A stretch of DNA of 64,000 nucleotides, from positions 372,001-436,000 of the forward strand of contig JANSXE010000002.1 in the NCBI GenBank assembly GCA_024743195.1. Direction: 5' to 3'. Position 1 is the first letter of the stretch. The number at the start of each line of letters is the position of its first letter. The notes under the pieces were generated by a model, which was given only the letters and a program-made list of their open reading frames with translations, had not been told where the DNA came from and did not search any database. The stretch comes from Alphaproteobacteria bacterium. Lineage in GTDB: Bacteria > Pseudomonadota > Alphaproteobacteria > UBA8366 > Aestuariispiraceae. Below, piece after piece: positions 1 through 8,311 of this stretch. The position numbers were made by a program, and so were the translations under genes.

Positions 1-2
1 AG

Positions 3-269
3 CTCTGGCGCCGCCTGGGCCACCCGACGCCCCTGGTCGCGCTTGAGTGGCCGGCCGCCGACCCGGCCTTGTTGGTCGAAGACAGCGTGACCGTCGCCAT
101 CCAGGTGAACGGCAAGCTGCGCGCGACCATCGATCTGCCGCGCGACGCCGCCCGGGAAGACGCGGAGGCCGCCGCCTTGGCCCAGGAAAACGTTCAACGC
201 GCGCTCGACGGCAAGGATCCGCGCAAGGTGATCGTGGTCCCGAACCGCATCGTGAATGTGGTGATCTAG
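3..269 (+). CDS. leuS: leucyl-tRNA synthetase, C-terminal end (partial)
   Basis: The reading frame is open from the window edge, so only about the last 88 residues are present. They carry the C-terminal LeuS signature: a VTVAIQVNGKLR segment followed by a helix rich in Ala and Glu and the ending KVIVVPNRIVNVVI. LeuS charges tRNA-Leu with leucine in the cytoplasm; this tail domain contacts the tRNA. The gene sits 19 bases upstream of lptE and in the same direction as lptE and holA, the usual order leuS-lptE-holA in Proteobacteria, so the three probably share a transcript. Confidence 0.92.
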   Translation, partial: LWRRLGHPTPLVALEWPAADPALLVEDSVTVAIQVNGKLRATIDLPRDAAREDAEAAALAQENVQRALDGKDPRKVIVVPNRIVNVVI

Positions 270-288
270 AGCAGGGGACGCGAGGCCG

Positions 289-873
289 ATGACCGCAGTC
301 AAGTCGCCGAGACCCGCAAAACGCTTGGACCGCGGCCCGACGAGCCCGGCCCGGCGTCGGCTTGTGCTGCTGGGCGCGGCGGCAAGTCTGGCCGCGCTTT
401 CGGCGTGCGGCTTCCAGCCGGCCTACACGCCGCAGCGCACGGCGGCCGGCGGCGTGATGACGCCGATGGCGGACCTGCAGGCGATCGAGGTGGTTCCGAT
501 CGCCGAGCGGCGGGGTCAGATCCTGCACAATCTCCTGCTCGACCGGCTCAATCCGCGAGGGCGGCCCCAACAACCGCTTTACCGCCTGACCACAGGCGTC
601 GCCGTTTCGGTGCAGGGGCTCGGGGTGCTGGCGGACGCGACCTCCAGCCGGTCACGGGTCGTCGTCACGGCGACTTCTACGCTGAGCGGCGCCGGCGATC
701 CCCAGGTCTTCGAGGCGCGCGCCGTCAGCAGCTTCAATACGACGGAATCCGACTACGCCACTCTGGTGGCCGAAGACGAGGCGATCGAGCGGGCGCTGCG
801 CACGATCGCGGATCAGTTGATGCTGGAAATCGCCGCCTTCTTCCGCAAGGCGCGCGCGCGGCAGACGGGGTGA
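289..873 (+). CDS. lptE: LPS-assembly lipoprotein LptE
   Basis: The 194-residue protein begins with a basic stretch ending RRR, a hydrophobic segment at about residues 25-37 and a lipobox LSAC with the lipid-modified Cys at residue 40. This marks an outer-membrane lipoprotein. LptE plugs the LptD barrel that places lipopolysaccharide in the outer leaflet. The body is poorly conserved in this family, so the name rests on the CGFQPAY-type mature N-terminus, the size and the position between leuS and holA. The N-terminal extension of about 20 residues before the signal peptide is longer than usual and a later start is possible, though no better candidate Met precedes the hydrophobic core. Confidence 0.88.
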   Translation: MTAVKSPRPAKRLDRGPTSPARRRLVLLGAAASLAALSACGFQPAYTPQRTAAGGVMTPMADLQAIEVVPIAERRGQILHNLLLDRLNPRGRPQQPLYRLTTGVAVSVQGLGVLADATSSRSRVVVTATSTLSGAGDPQVFEARAVSSFNTTESDYATLVAEDEAIERALRTIADQLMLEIAAFFRKARARQTG

Positions 874-889
874 CCGGAGGTCCGGGTCG

Positions 890-1933
890 ATGAAACTGGC
901 GCCGCGCCAGATCGAGGGTTTCTTGAAGGCCCCGCCGCCTGAGTTGCGCGCGGCCCTGATCTTCGGCGAGGACGCCGGACTGGTGCGCGAACGAGCCGAC
1001 GCCTTGGCGCGCACCGTGGTTCCGACGCTGGACGATCCGTTCCTCGTGTCCGATCTGTCCGCCGATCAGCTTCAGGAGACGCCGGCGCGCCTCGCGGAGG
1101 AGGCGGCGGCGCTCGCGATGACAGGCGGCCGGCGCGTCGTCCTGGTTCGGGACGCCAGCGATAAGCTGTTGAAATGTTTTGAGGAATTTCTATCGGGCCC
1201 GGTAGGAGACGCGCTCATCGTCGCCTGGGGCGGCGAGCTTCCGGCGCGCTCGAAGCTGCGTAAGCTGTTCGAAGGCGCCGACCAGCGCGCGGCGGCGCTG
1301 CCGTGCTATCTCGATGACGAAGGGGCGCTTGCCGGGCTGATCGAGACGCGGATGCGCGCGGACCGGATCACGCTCGAGGGCGACGCGCAGCGCTATCTGG
1401 TCGACCATCTCGGGGCGGATCGCGCCTTGAGCCGGGCGGAGATCGACAAGCTCGCACTCTATGCCGGCCCGGGCGGTCGGCTGACCCTGGAGGACGTCAC
1501 CGCGGCGATCGGCGACAGCGCGGCGACGGCGCTGGACGATGTGATCCACGCCGCGTGCGACGGCGAGGCGGCGGCGCTCGACCGCGCGGTGGAGGAAGGC
1601 TTCGCGGTCGGCTTGCATCCGGTGCCCATGCTGCGCCAGACCACCGCGCATGTGGTGCGTCTGCGCCTGCTTCGCGGCGAAGTCGACAGTGGGCGGGACG
1701 CCCTCGGCGCGGTGAAGGCCGCGCGCCCGCCGATCTTCTGGAAGCACCAGGACCGGGTGGCGCGGCAGGTTCGGAGCTTCGACGCCGGGGCGCTGGCCGA
1801 CGCGTTGGCGTTGCTGCTCGACGCGGAAGCCCAGTGCAAGACGAGCGGCGCGCCCGATCGGCTGACCGCGAGCCGGGCGCTGCACCAGATCGCAGCCTTG
1901 GCCCGGCGCGGACGCGCAGCCGCGCGGCGCTGA
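890..1933 (+). CDS. holA: DNA polymerase III subunit delta
   Basis: The 347-residue product matches the delta subunit of the clamp loader, which opens the beta sliding clamp during replication. It has the typical start (MKLAPRQIEGFLK), the LIFGEDAGLVRERA segment near residue 25 that stands where a P-loop would be in a related AAA+ protein, and a C-terminal collar domain with the helical ending ASRALHQIAALARRG. It follows lptE by 16 bases in the usual leuS-lptE-holA arrangement. The stop is only 14 bases from the stop of convergent parB, leaving no room for a separate terminator. Confidence 0.93.
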   Translation: MKLAPRQIEGFLKAPPPELRAALIFGEDAGLVRERADALARTVVPTLDDPFLVSDLSADQLQETPARLAEEAAALAMTGGRRVVLVRDASDKLLKCFEEFLSGPVGDALIVAWGGELPARSKLRKLFEGADQRAAALPCYLDDEGALAGLIETRMRADRITLEGDAQRYLVDHLGADRALSRAEIDKLALYAGPGGRLTLEDVTAAIGDSAATALDDVIHAACDGEAAALDRAVEEGFAVGLHPVPMLRQTTAHVVRLRLLRGEVDSGRDALGAVKAARPPIFWKHQDRVARQVRSFDAGALADALALLLDAEAQCKTSGAPDRLTASRALHQIAALARRGRAAARR

Positions 1934-1947
1934 GGCGCCGTCGGCGC

Positions 1948-2943
1948 TTACATTTCCGTGTCGGCCGAGGCCGGTGCGACACGCGCGCTCAGGCGGTCGG
2001 CGACCTCGTCGAGCTGGTCGAGATCGCTGAAATGCACGGTGATCCGCCCGGCCTCGCCGGCGTCGCCCTTGATGTCGATTTCCACCTTCAGGCCAAGGGT
2101 GTCGCCGAGGCGCTGTTCGAGCGCGCGGGTGTCCGGATCCTTGTCCCCGATGGCCCGTTTCAGCTTCTTCAGCCCGCTCTGCGGCTTGGCGTCCTGGACC
2201 AGCTTCTCGGTCTGGCGAACGTTGAGGCCCTTCTTGACGACCTGGTGGGCCAGGGCTACCGGATCGGCCGCGCCGAGCAGCGCGCGGGCGTGTCCGGCGG
2301 ACAGCAGGCCGTCGTCCAGCATGCTCTTCACCTCTTCGGGCAATCCTAGCAGGCGGAGCATGTTGGCGATGTGGCTGCGGCTCTTGCCGATCGCCTTGGC
2401 GAGCGCCTCCTGGCTATGCCCGAACTCGTCCATCAGGCGCTGATAGCCTTCCGCCTCTTCAAGCGCGGTGAGGTCTTCGCGATGGATGTTCTCGATCAGC
2501 GCGATCTCGAGCGCGTCGGCGTCGCTCAGCTCCTTGATCAGGACCGGCGCTTCGTGGAGCTGCGCGCGTTGGGCGGCGCGCCAGCGGCGCTCTCCGGCGA
2601 CGATCTGATAGCCGTTGGCCTGCGCGGGGTCGCGCCGCACGAGGAGCGGCTGCAGCACGCCCTGGCTCTTGATCGAGTCCACAAGCCCGTCGATCGCGGC
2701 GTCGTCGAAGCGCTTGCGCGGCTGGTTCGGGTTCGGGCGGATCAGCTCGATGGGGACGAGTTTCGAGGCGCGCGGGCCCGCGGCCAACGCGTCGTCGCCG
2801 ACGACCGCCGCGGCCTCGTCCGCGTCGAAGCCGGTGCGGTCCGTCTGATCCTCTCCATAGCCGCCGCCGGCGTCGCCGAACAGGGCGTCGAGGCCCCGGC
2901 CGAGGCCGCGCTTCTTTGTTTTTTCCGTCTTCTCCGCCGCCAT
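1948..2943 (-). CDS. parB: chromosome partitioning protein ParB
   Basis: The 331-residue protein begins with Lys/Glu residues and the ParB N-terminal box [13 protein letters not shown] (about residues 12-24), which contacts ParA. It then shows the ParB/Srx domain ([28 protein letters not shown], the CTP-binding GERR motif) and a helix-turn-helix ([21 protein letters not shown]). It binds parS, loads as a CTP-dependent clamp and drives origin segregation with ParA. The start is set by a one-base TGATG overlap with the parA stop; the longer open frame upstream only shadows parA. Three parS sites lie 1.4-3.5 kb away. Confidence 0.96.
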   Translation of the reverse strand: MAAEKTEKTKKRGLGRGLDALFGDAGGGYGEDQTDRTGFDADEAAAVVGDDALAAGPRASKLVPIELIRPNPNQPRKRFDDAAIDGLVDSIKSQGVLQPLLVRRDPAQANGYQIVAGERRWRAAQRAQLHEAPVLIKELSDADALEIALIENIHREDLTALEEAEGYQRLMDEFGHSQEALAKAIGKSRSHIANMLRLLGLPEEVKSMLDDGLLSAGHARALLGAADPVALAHQVVKKGLNVRQTEKLVQDAKPQSGLKKLKRAIGDKDPDTRALEQRLGDTLGLKVEIDIKGDAGEAGRITVHFSDLDQLDEVADRLSARVAPASADTEM

Positions 2944-3767
2944 CACGCCGGGACCCTCCCTTCGCGCTTGAGCACTTCGCCCGCCAGGTGGATGTACGCC
3001 TGGGAGCCGCGGCAGGCCATATCGTAAAGCAGCACGGGCTTGCCGAAACTCGGCGCCTCGGACACGCGGACATTGCGCGGGATCATGGTGCGATAGACCT
3101 TCTCCCCGAAATGCGCCCGCACGTCCGCCGCCACCTGGTCGGACAGATTGTTGCGCTTGTCGTACATCGTCAGCACGACGCCCTGGATGTCGAGCCGCGG
3201 GTTGAAGGCGCGCTTCACCCGCTCGATGGTTCGCACCAGATGGCTCAGCCCCTCCAGCGCATAGAATTCGCACTGCAGCGGCACCAGCACCGCGTCGGCC
3301 GCCACCAACGCGTTCAGGGTCGTCAGGCCCAAGGCGGGCGGGCAGTCGATCAGGACGTAGTCGAACCGGCCGGTCAGGCCGCCGAGCGCGTCCTTCAACC
3401 GGAACTCGCGCCGATCCATGTCGACCAGTTCGATTTCCGCGCCGGCCAGATCCACCGCGCTCGCGACCAGGGAGAGATTGGGGATCGCCGTCGGGATCGC
3501 CGCGTCGCCCGCCTTGGCGCGCCCGACGAAGAGATCGTAGGACGTCACGCTGCGCGCGCTGCGGTCGATCCCGAGGCCCGTGGAGGCGTTGCCCTGGGAA
3601 TCGATGTCGATGATCAGCACGCGCTTGTCGCAGGCCGCAAGCGCGGTGGCCAGGTTGATGGCAGTGGTGGTCTTGCCGACGCCGCCCTTCTGATTGGCGA
3701 CGGCGATGATGCGCGGGGCGCCGTCAGCCTTCGGCCGGGTCATCGAGGCGGGGATCTGAGCGAACAT
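2943..3767 (-). CDS. parA: chromosome partitioning ATPase ParA
   Basis: This 274-residue ParA/Soj-type ATPase has a deviant Walker A motif, QKGGVGKTTTAINLA, about residues 26-40. It also has DIDSQGNASTGLG (Walker A') and LIDCPPALGLTTLNAL (Walker B). It forms a nucleoid-bound gradient that moves ParB-parS complexes. The ATG at 3767 has GAGGA about nine bases upstream; a second in-frame ATG at 3743 has no such sequence. Either start overlaps the end of rsmG, so translation is coupled to it. The order mnmG-rsmG-parA-parB is conserved near many bacterial origins. Confidence 0.96.
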   Translation of the reverse strand: MFAQIPASMTRPKADGAPRIIAVANQKGGVGKTTTAINLATALAACDKRVLIIDIDSQGNASTGLGIDRSARSVTSYDLFVGRAKAGDAAIPTAIPNLSLVASAVDLAGAEIELVDMDRREFRLKDALGGLTGRFDYVLIDCPPALGLTTLNALVAADAVLVPLQCEFYALEGLSHLVRTIERVKRAFNPRLDIQGVVLTMYDKRNNLSDQVAADVRAHFGEKVYRTMIPRNVRVSEAPSFGKPVLLYDMACRGSQAYIHLAGEVLKREGRVPA

Positions 3768-4458
3768 GGGCGCCGTCCTCTTCAGAGGTCCCCGGGACCG
3801 ACTCCCGGGGCGCGAAATCGTCGATCAGCAGGATCGCGCCCTCGGAGTCAGTGCAGGATGGCGCGATTCGGTATTCTATATACCATGCCGATTTCGCTTC
3901 GGTCAATTCGTCTTTAAGCCTTCTTCCTTTCAAGAAGACGCAAGGTGTGCCCGCGCCGCATAGGCGCTGCACATGGTTCAAGAGAAGATCGACCGGGGCG
4001 AGGGCGCGCGCCGTCACGACGTCCGCCGCGATCGGGGGAAGCGCTTCGATGCGCTGTGCGGCGACCTGCACCTTATCGGAAAGCGTCATGACGCGCGCGG
4101 CCTCGCGCAAGAAGGCCGCCTTGCGCTGATCCGCCTCGACCAGATGAACCGTGTCCAAGGGCGGCGTCCGATCGCGACCCAGCGCCGCCAGCACCAGCCC
4201 GGGAAAGCCTCCGCCGCTGCCCAGATCGACCACGCGAGAGGCCGATTCCGGCAGGAGAGGGAGGAGCTGGGCCGAATCCAGCATGTGCCGGCGCCACAGA
4301 TCGGGCAGGGTCTTGGGGCCGACAAGATTGATGCGCCGCTGCCAACGGCGCAACAGCGCCGCGTAGGCGGTCAGGCGGGTCGTTGTTTCACGTGAAACGC
4401 CTGTGTATTGACGGAAGCCTTCGGCGTCCCTGACGGCGTCCGCCCCATCACGCCGCAT
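3724..4458 (-). CDS. rsmG: 16S rRNA (guanine-N7) methyltransferase RsmG
   Basis: The 244-residue class I SAM methyltransferase has motif I at [16 protein letters not shown] (residues 76-91). It methylates G527 of 16S rRNA; loss confers low-level streptomycin resistance in other bacteria. Its first codons overlap the end of mnmG by 11 bases, and its last 44 bases overlap parA, so it is part of the mnmG-rsmG-parAB operon. Codons 21-25, encoding VSRET, are also a near-perfect parS site, so this stretch serves both protein coding and chromosome segregation. Confidence 0.95.
   Translation of the reverse strand: MRRDGADAVRDAEGFRQYTGVSRETTTRLTAYAALLRRWQRRINLVGPKTLPDLWRRHMLDSAQLLPLLPESASRVVDLGSGGGFPGLVLAALGRDRTPPLDTVHLVEADQRKAAFLREAARVMTLSDKVQVAAQRIEALPPIAADVVTARALAPVDLLLNHVQRLCGAGTPCVFLKGRRLKDELTEAKSAWYIEYRIAPSCTDSEGAILLIDDFAPRESVPGTSEEDGAHVRSDPRLDDPAEG
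4384..4399. promoter_or_regulatory. parS centromere site 1 (inside rsmG)
   Basis: The sequence TGTTTCACGTGAAACG matches the parS consensus TGTTTCACGTGAAACA at 15 of 16 bases; only the last base differs. It lies in the rsmG coding sequence and specifies VSRET. ParB from the adjacent gene should nucleate here. Confidence 0.85.
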
Positions 4459-6337
4459 CCGCGGACCCCGAGGTTTCAGCGTTAACGCGCCGTTTCGCGT
4501 AGCGCAGAAGCGCCACCACCGCCGCCGGCGTCACGCCCGGCAGGCGGGCCGCGGCGCCCAGCGTCCGGGGTCGCGCCCGCTCCAACCGTTGCCGCATTTC
4601 CGCCGACAGGCCGCCGATTGCGCCATAGTCCAGATCGGCCGCCAACGCCAAGGCCTCATCTCGGCGATAGGCGCGGATGTCCGCATCCTGCCGCGCCAAG
4701 TACCCTTTGTAGAGCGCGTCGATTTCGATCTGCCGCGCGATCCCGGCGGGAATCTCCGCGAGCTCGGGCCAGATCGGCGTCAGCCGCGCCATGTCGATCT
4801 CCGGGTAGGCGAGGAGATCCGGCACGCTGCGAACCACCCCATCCTGATTGACCGGCAAGCCGTGTCCAAGCAAGACCGTGGGGCTCGCGGACAGGGATTG
4901 GACCTGGCGCCGCGCGGCCGCCAGCGCCGCTTTCTTTTCCGCCCAAGCGGCTCGACGGACCGGGCCGACGCAGCCGGCTTCGATCCCCCGATCGGTCAGA
5001 CGCTGGTCCGCATTGTCGGCCCGCAGGCGCAAGCGATACTCGGCGCGCGAGGTGAACATCCGATAGGGCTCATCCGCGCCGCGGGTCGTCAGATCGTCGA
5101 TCAGAACCCCGATATAGGCCTCCGCGCGATCGAGCAGGAACGGCTCTGCCCCGCCCGCCGCGCACGCAGCATTCACGCCGGCCATCAGGCCCTGGGCCGC
5201 CGCCTCCTCATACCCGGTCGTGCCATTGATCTGGCCGGCGAGATACAGGCCGGGCAGGCGGCGCGTCTCAAGCGTCGGATGCAGCTCGCGCGGATCGACG
5301 TGGTCGTACTCGATCGCATAGCCCGGCTGGAGCATCACCGCGCGTTCGAGACCCGGGATGGTGCGAAGCATGTCGAGCTGCACGTCCGCCGGAAGGGAGT
5401 TCGAAATCCCGTTCGGATAGACCGTCGGATCGTCCAGACCCTCCGGCTCCAAGAAAATCTGATGGCGCGGCTTGTCCGCGAACTTCACGACCTTGTCTTC
5501 GATCGACGGGCAATAGCGAGGTCCGACGCCCTCAATCCGGCCGCCATACATCGCGGACCGGCCCAGATTGTCGCGGATCACCGCGTGGGTCTCCGGCGTC
5601 GTATAGGTGATCGCGCAGTCGATCTGCGGGGTCTCGATCCGGGCGGTGAGCGCGGAGAAGGGTTCCGGGGCCGCATCGGCGGGTTGGCGCTCCAACCCGT
5701 CATAGGCGATCGTTCGGCCGTCGAGACGCGGCGGCGTGCCGGTCTTGAGCCGACCGAGCGTGAAGCCGGCCCGGTCCAGCGTTTCGGACAGGCCGAGGCT
5801 GGGGGCGTCGCCGACGCGGCCCGCCGGGATCCGCTCCGCCCCACGGTGGATCACGCCGCGGAGAAAGGTCCCGGTGGTGAGTACGACGGCGCCGGCCCGG
5901 AGAGCTTCGCCCCCGCCGGTCACGACGCCGACGCACCGGCCGGCGGCGTCGAGGCTCAGATCCTCGACCGCCGCCTCAAGGATCGAGAGACCCGGCTGAT
6001 CCGCGAGAAGCTCCTGAATGGCCGTCCGATAGAGCGCGCGGTCGGCCTGGGTTCGCGGCCCCTGAACGGCCGGGCCCTTGCTGCGGTTCAGCAGCCTGAA
6101 TTGGATGCCGGCCCGGTCCGCCGCGCGCGCCATGACGCCGTCCAGCGCGTCGATCTCGCGCACCAGGTGACCTTTGCCCAACCCGCCGATCGCCGGGTTG
6201 CAGGACATGACGCCGATGCTGACCCGCTTATGGGTGACCAGCAGGGTGGCCGCGCCGCACCGCGCCGCGGCGGCCGCCGCCTCGCAGCCCGCGTGGCCGC
6301 CGCCGACAACGATCACGTCCCATCCAGTTCGGGCCAT
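4448..6337 (-). CDS. mnmG: tRNA uridine-5-carboxymethylaminomethyl modification enzyme MnmG (GidA)
   Basis: The 629-residue FAD protein has an N-terminal dinucleotide-binding motif [12 protein letters not shown], the conserved [23 protein letters not shown] segment, and the C-terminal helical domain that binds MnmE. With MnmE it forms the cmnm5 group on the wobble uridine of certain tRNAs. The ATG at 6337 was chosen because GGAGG sits six bases upstream and the FAD motif follows at once; an upstream in-frame ATG adds 17 unrelated residues. Two parS sites lie in the leader. The stop overlaps the rsmG start. Confidence 0.96.
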   Translation of the reverse strand: MARTGWDVIVVGGGHAGCEAAAAAARCGAATLLVTHKRVSIGVMSCNPAIGGLGKGHLVREIDALDGVMARAADRAGIQFRLLNRSKGPAVQGPRTQADRALYRTAIQELLADQPGLSILEAAVEDLSLDAAGRCVGVVTGGGEALRAGAVVLTTGTFLRGVIHRGAERIPAGRVGDAPSLGLSETLDRAGFTLGRLKTGTPPRLDGRTIAYDGLERQPADAAPEPFSALTARIETPQIDCAITYTTPETHAVIRDNLGRSAMYGGRIEGVGPRYCPSIEDKVVKFADKPRHQIFLEPEGLDDPTVYPNGISNSLPADVQLDMLRTIPGLERAVMLQPGYAIEYDHVDPRELHPTLETRRLPGLYLAGQINGTTGYEEAAAQGLMAGVNAACAAGGAEPFLLDRAEAYIGVLIDDLTTRGADEPYRMFTSRAEYRLRLRADNADQRLTDRGIEAGCVGPVRRAAWAEKKAALAAARRQVQSLSASPTVLLGHGLPVNQDGVVRSVPDLLAYPEIDMARLTPIWPELAEIPAGIARQIEIDALYKGYLARQDADIRAYRRDEALALAADLDYGAIGGLSAEMRQRLERARPRTLGAAARLPGVTPAAVVALLRYAKRRVNAETSGSADAA

Positions 6338-6418
6338 CGGGTTCCTCCAAGCAGGCGGGAGAATAGGGGCGGCTTGCGCGGGAATCAATCGTCGCGGCGG
6401 TCGGGCTGTCAGCCCCGC

Positions 6419-6434
6419 TGTTTCACGTGAAACA
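6419..6434. promoter_or_regulatory. parS centromere site 2
   Basis: A perfect 16/16 match to TGTTTCACGTGAAACA in the 157-base gap between mnmE and mnmG. It is 31 bases from a second perfect copy, so the gap acts as a double ParB loading site. Confidence 0.95.
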
Positions 6435-6465
6435 GCGGCGTAGCGTCTCGTCGCCCGACCTCCAA

Positions 6466-6481
6466 TGTTTCACGTGAAACA
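6466..6481. promoter_or_regulatory. parS centromere site 3
   Basis: Another perfect TGTTTCACGTGAAACA copy, 14 bases past the mnmE stop codon. With sites 1 and 2 it forms a parS cluster spanning about 2.1 kb. Confidence 0.95.
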
Positions 6482-6494
6482 GCCGGCGCGTCCC

Positions 6495-7826
6495 CTACTT
6501 CCCGATACAGAAGTCCCTAAAGATCACGTCCAACAAATCCTCGACATCCACCTCCCCGGTGATCCGCCCGAGCGCCCGCAGCGCAAGACGGACGTCCTCA
6601 GCCTGCAGGTCCGGACTGGGGGCGGCCTTGGCGCGCCGCAACGCCGAAACGCACGCCGCAACCGCCTCGCGATGACGCGCCCGGGTCAAACCCGCCGTCT
6701 CGCTCAAACCCACGCGGCCCTCGACCGCCTCAGTCATCGCCCGAACCAACGCATCGACCCCGGCGCCGGTCGTCGCAGACACCCACAAGCCCGCGCACCG
6801 CGCCGCGCCCTCCGCGCCGAGATCGCTCTTGGTGACCACCGCCACCACGCGGTCCGCCCCGAACTCCCGACGGGCCGCGGCCAGCCTGTCCGACGCCGCC
6901 GGGTCGTCCGCAGCCGCCACCGCGATCACGACATCCGACCCGGCAGCCGTCCGCCGCGCCCGCCGGACGCCCTCCGCCTCGATCTCGTCGGCGCTCTCCC
7001 GAAGCCCGGCCGTATCGGCCAGCACCAGGGGGTACCCGTCCAGATCCATCGCGACCTCGATCACATCGCGGGTCGTCCCGGCGCGGGCGTTGACGATCGC
7101 CGCCTCGCGCCCCGCCAACCGGTTCAAGAGCGAGGACTTGCCAGCATTCGGCGGCCCGACGATCGCGGCCCGCAGACCCTCGCGAAGCCGCTCCCCGCGT
7201 CGCCCAACCTCAATCTCTTGCGAAAACTCGTCGATCAACCCCTGCATCTCGATTTCATTACGGACCCGAACCTCATCGGGCAGATCCTCGTCCGGGAAAT
7301 CGATCCAGGCCTCCATATGGGCCGCAAGCCGCACCAGCCGCTCCGCCCACGCCGCGCAGCGCACGCTGAGCGCGCCCTCCGCCTGCCGAACGGCCTGCCG
7401 GCGCTGCGCCTCGGTCTCCGCCTCGATCAGGTCCGCGACGCCTTCCGCCTGACTGAGATCGATCCGCCCATTGAGATAAGCGCGGCGCGTGAACTCTCCC
7501 GGCTCCGCCAGCCGGCAACCCGGAACCTGCGACAGCGCGCGCAGCATCGCCGCGCGCACGGCCCCGCCGCCATGGATCTGGAACTCCGCCACATCCTCGC
7601 CCGTATAGCTGCCGGGCGCCGGGAACCAAATCAGCAAGCCGTCGTCCAACAGCTCCCCGCTCTCCGGGTCGACGAAGCGCCGCCGCAGGGCGCGACGCGG
7701 CGCCGGCGTCTCCGCCATCCCGCTCAAGGCGCGCGCGGCCGCCCCCGCCGCCGCGCCAGACACCCGAATGATCGCGACGCCCGCCTTGCCGACGCCGCTG
7801 GCCGGTGCGTAAATCGTTTCCGCCAT
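6495..7826 (-). CDS. mnmE: tRNA modification GTPase MnmE (TrmE)
   Basis: The 443-residue protein has the N-terminal tetrahydrofolate-binding domain (MAETIYAPASGVGKAGVAII), a helical domain, and an inserted GTPase domain near residue 220 with GPPNAGKSS (G1), DTAGLRE (G3) and TKSD (G4). It ends in the catalytic C-terminal motif CIGK, so the protein is complete. It partners MnmG in wobble uridine modification. The ATG at 7826 was preferred over an upstream in-frame ATG, whose 25 extra residues are unlike the family. The stop is 14 bases before a parS site. Confidence 0.95.
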   Translation of the reverse strand: MAETIYAPASGVGKAGVAIIRVSGAAAGAAARALSGMAETPAPRRALRRRFVDPESGELLDDGLLIWFPAPGSYTGEDVAEFQIHGGGAVRAAMLRALSQVPGCRLAEPGEFTRRAYLNGRIDLSQAEGVADLIEAETEAQRRQAVRQAEGALSVRCAAWAERLVRLAAHMEAWIDFPDEDLPDEVRVRNEIEMQGLIDEFSQEIEVGRRGERLREGLRAAIVGPPNAGKSSLLNRLAGREAAIVNARAGTTRDVIEVAMDLDGYPLVLADTAGLRESADEIEAEGVRRARRTAAGSDVVIAVAAADDPAASDRLAAARREFGADRVVAVVTKSDLGAEGAARCAGLWVSATTGAGVDALVRAMTEAVEGRVGLSETAGLTRARHREAVAACVSALRRAKAAPSPDLQAEDVRLALRALGRITGEVDVEDLLDVIFRDFCIGK

Positions 7827-7869
7827 CGCTCTGAAATCCGCAGAAGACCGGATCGGCGCCGCGCGGCGC

Positions 7870-8148
7870 CTATTTCTTCGAAGATCCGCCGCGCCGTTCA
7901 TCCGAGGTCCCGCTGGGGGCGGCGCTCATCATCTGGTCCCAGAACATCTTCTGCAGCCCTTCCAGGCCCTGCAGGCTCGCGGGGAGCCAGGTGTTGAACA
8001 GCGTCTCCGGGTCCATCGCCTTCATACTGGCCTCCATCCGCTCCTGGATTTGAGCCATCAAGGCGTCCTGCATCGGGACCACGTCCGGCAGACCGAGAAA
8101 GCGGCGCGCCTCCTCCGGGGTGCAGTCGATGTCGATGGTGATCTTCAT
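7870..8148 (-). CDS. DUF6489 family small protein
   Basis: A 92-residue protein beginning MKITIDIDCTPEEARRFLGL and rich in Met and Gln in the middle. I recognise this N-terminus from an alphaproteobacterial family of unknown function (DUF6489) that often sits near mnmE. It has no signal peptide or membrane segment. The start at 8148 follows GAGGG at about six bases; the longer open frame upstream is Pro/Arg-rich and not family-like. It ends 43 bases before mnmE, so it is probably the first gene of the mnmE-mnmG-rsmG-parAB operon. The proposed name comes from memory of the family; the function is unknown. Confidence 0.78.
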   Translation of the reverse strand: MKITIDIDCTPEEARRFLGLPDVVPMQDALMAQIQERMEASMKAMDPETLFNTWLPASLQGLEGLQKMFWDQMMSAAPSGTSDERRGGSSKK

Positions 8149-8311
8149 GAGGCCGCCCTCCGGGTCCGTAGGCCGCGGCGCCCGACGCCCGGCGCCCGGC
8201 GCCATCGCGCTCCTCGGCCGTTATCCTACGCCCTTCCGATCCTGTCCAGGACTCCCCACATCGCCAGGAGCCGCCGTACGGCCCCACCCAGACCCCGAGC
8301 GAGGTCCCCCG

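Noticed and set aside
3724-3767. Overlap of rsmG and parA as a sequencing error
   Set aside because: Both frames are intact with family-typical ends, and overlapping starts with coupled translation are common in this block.
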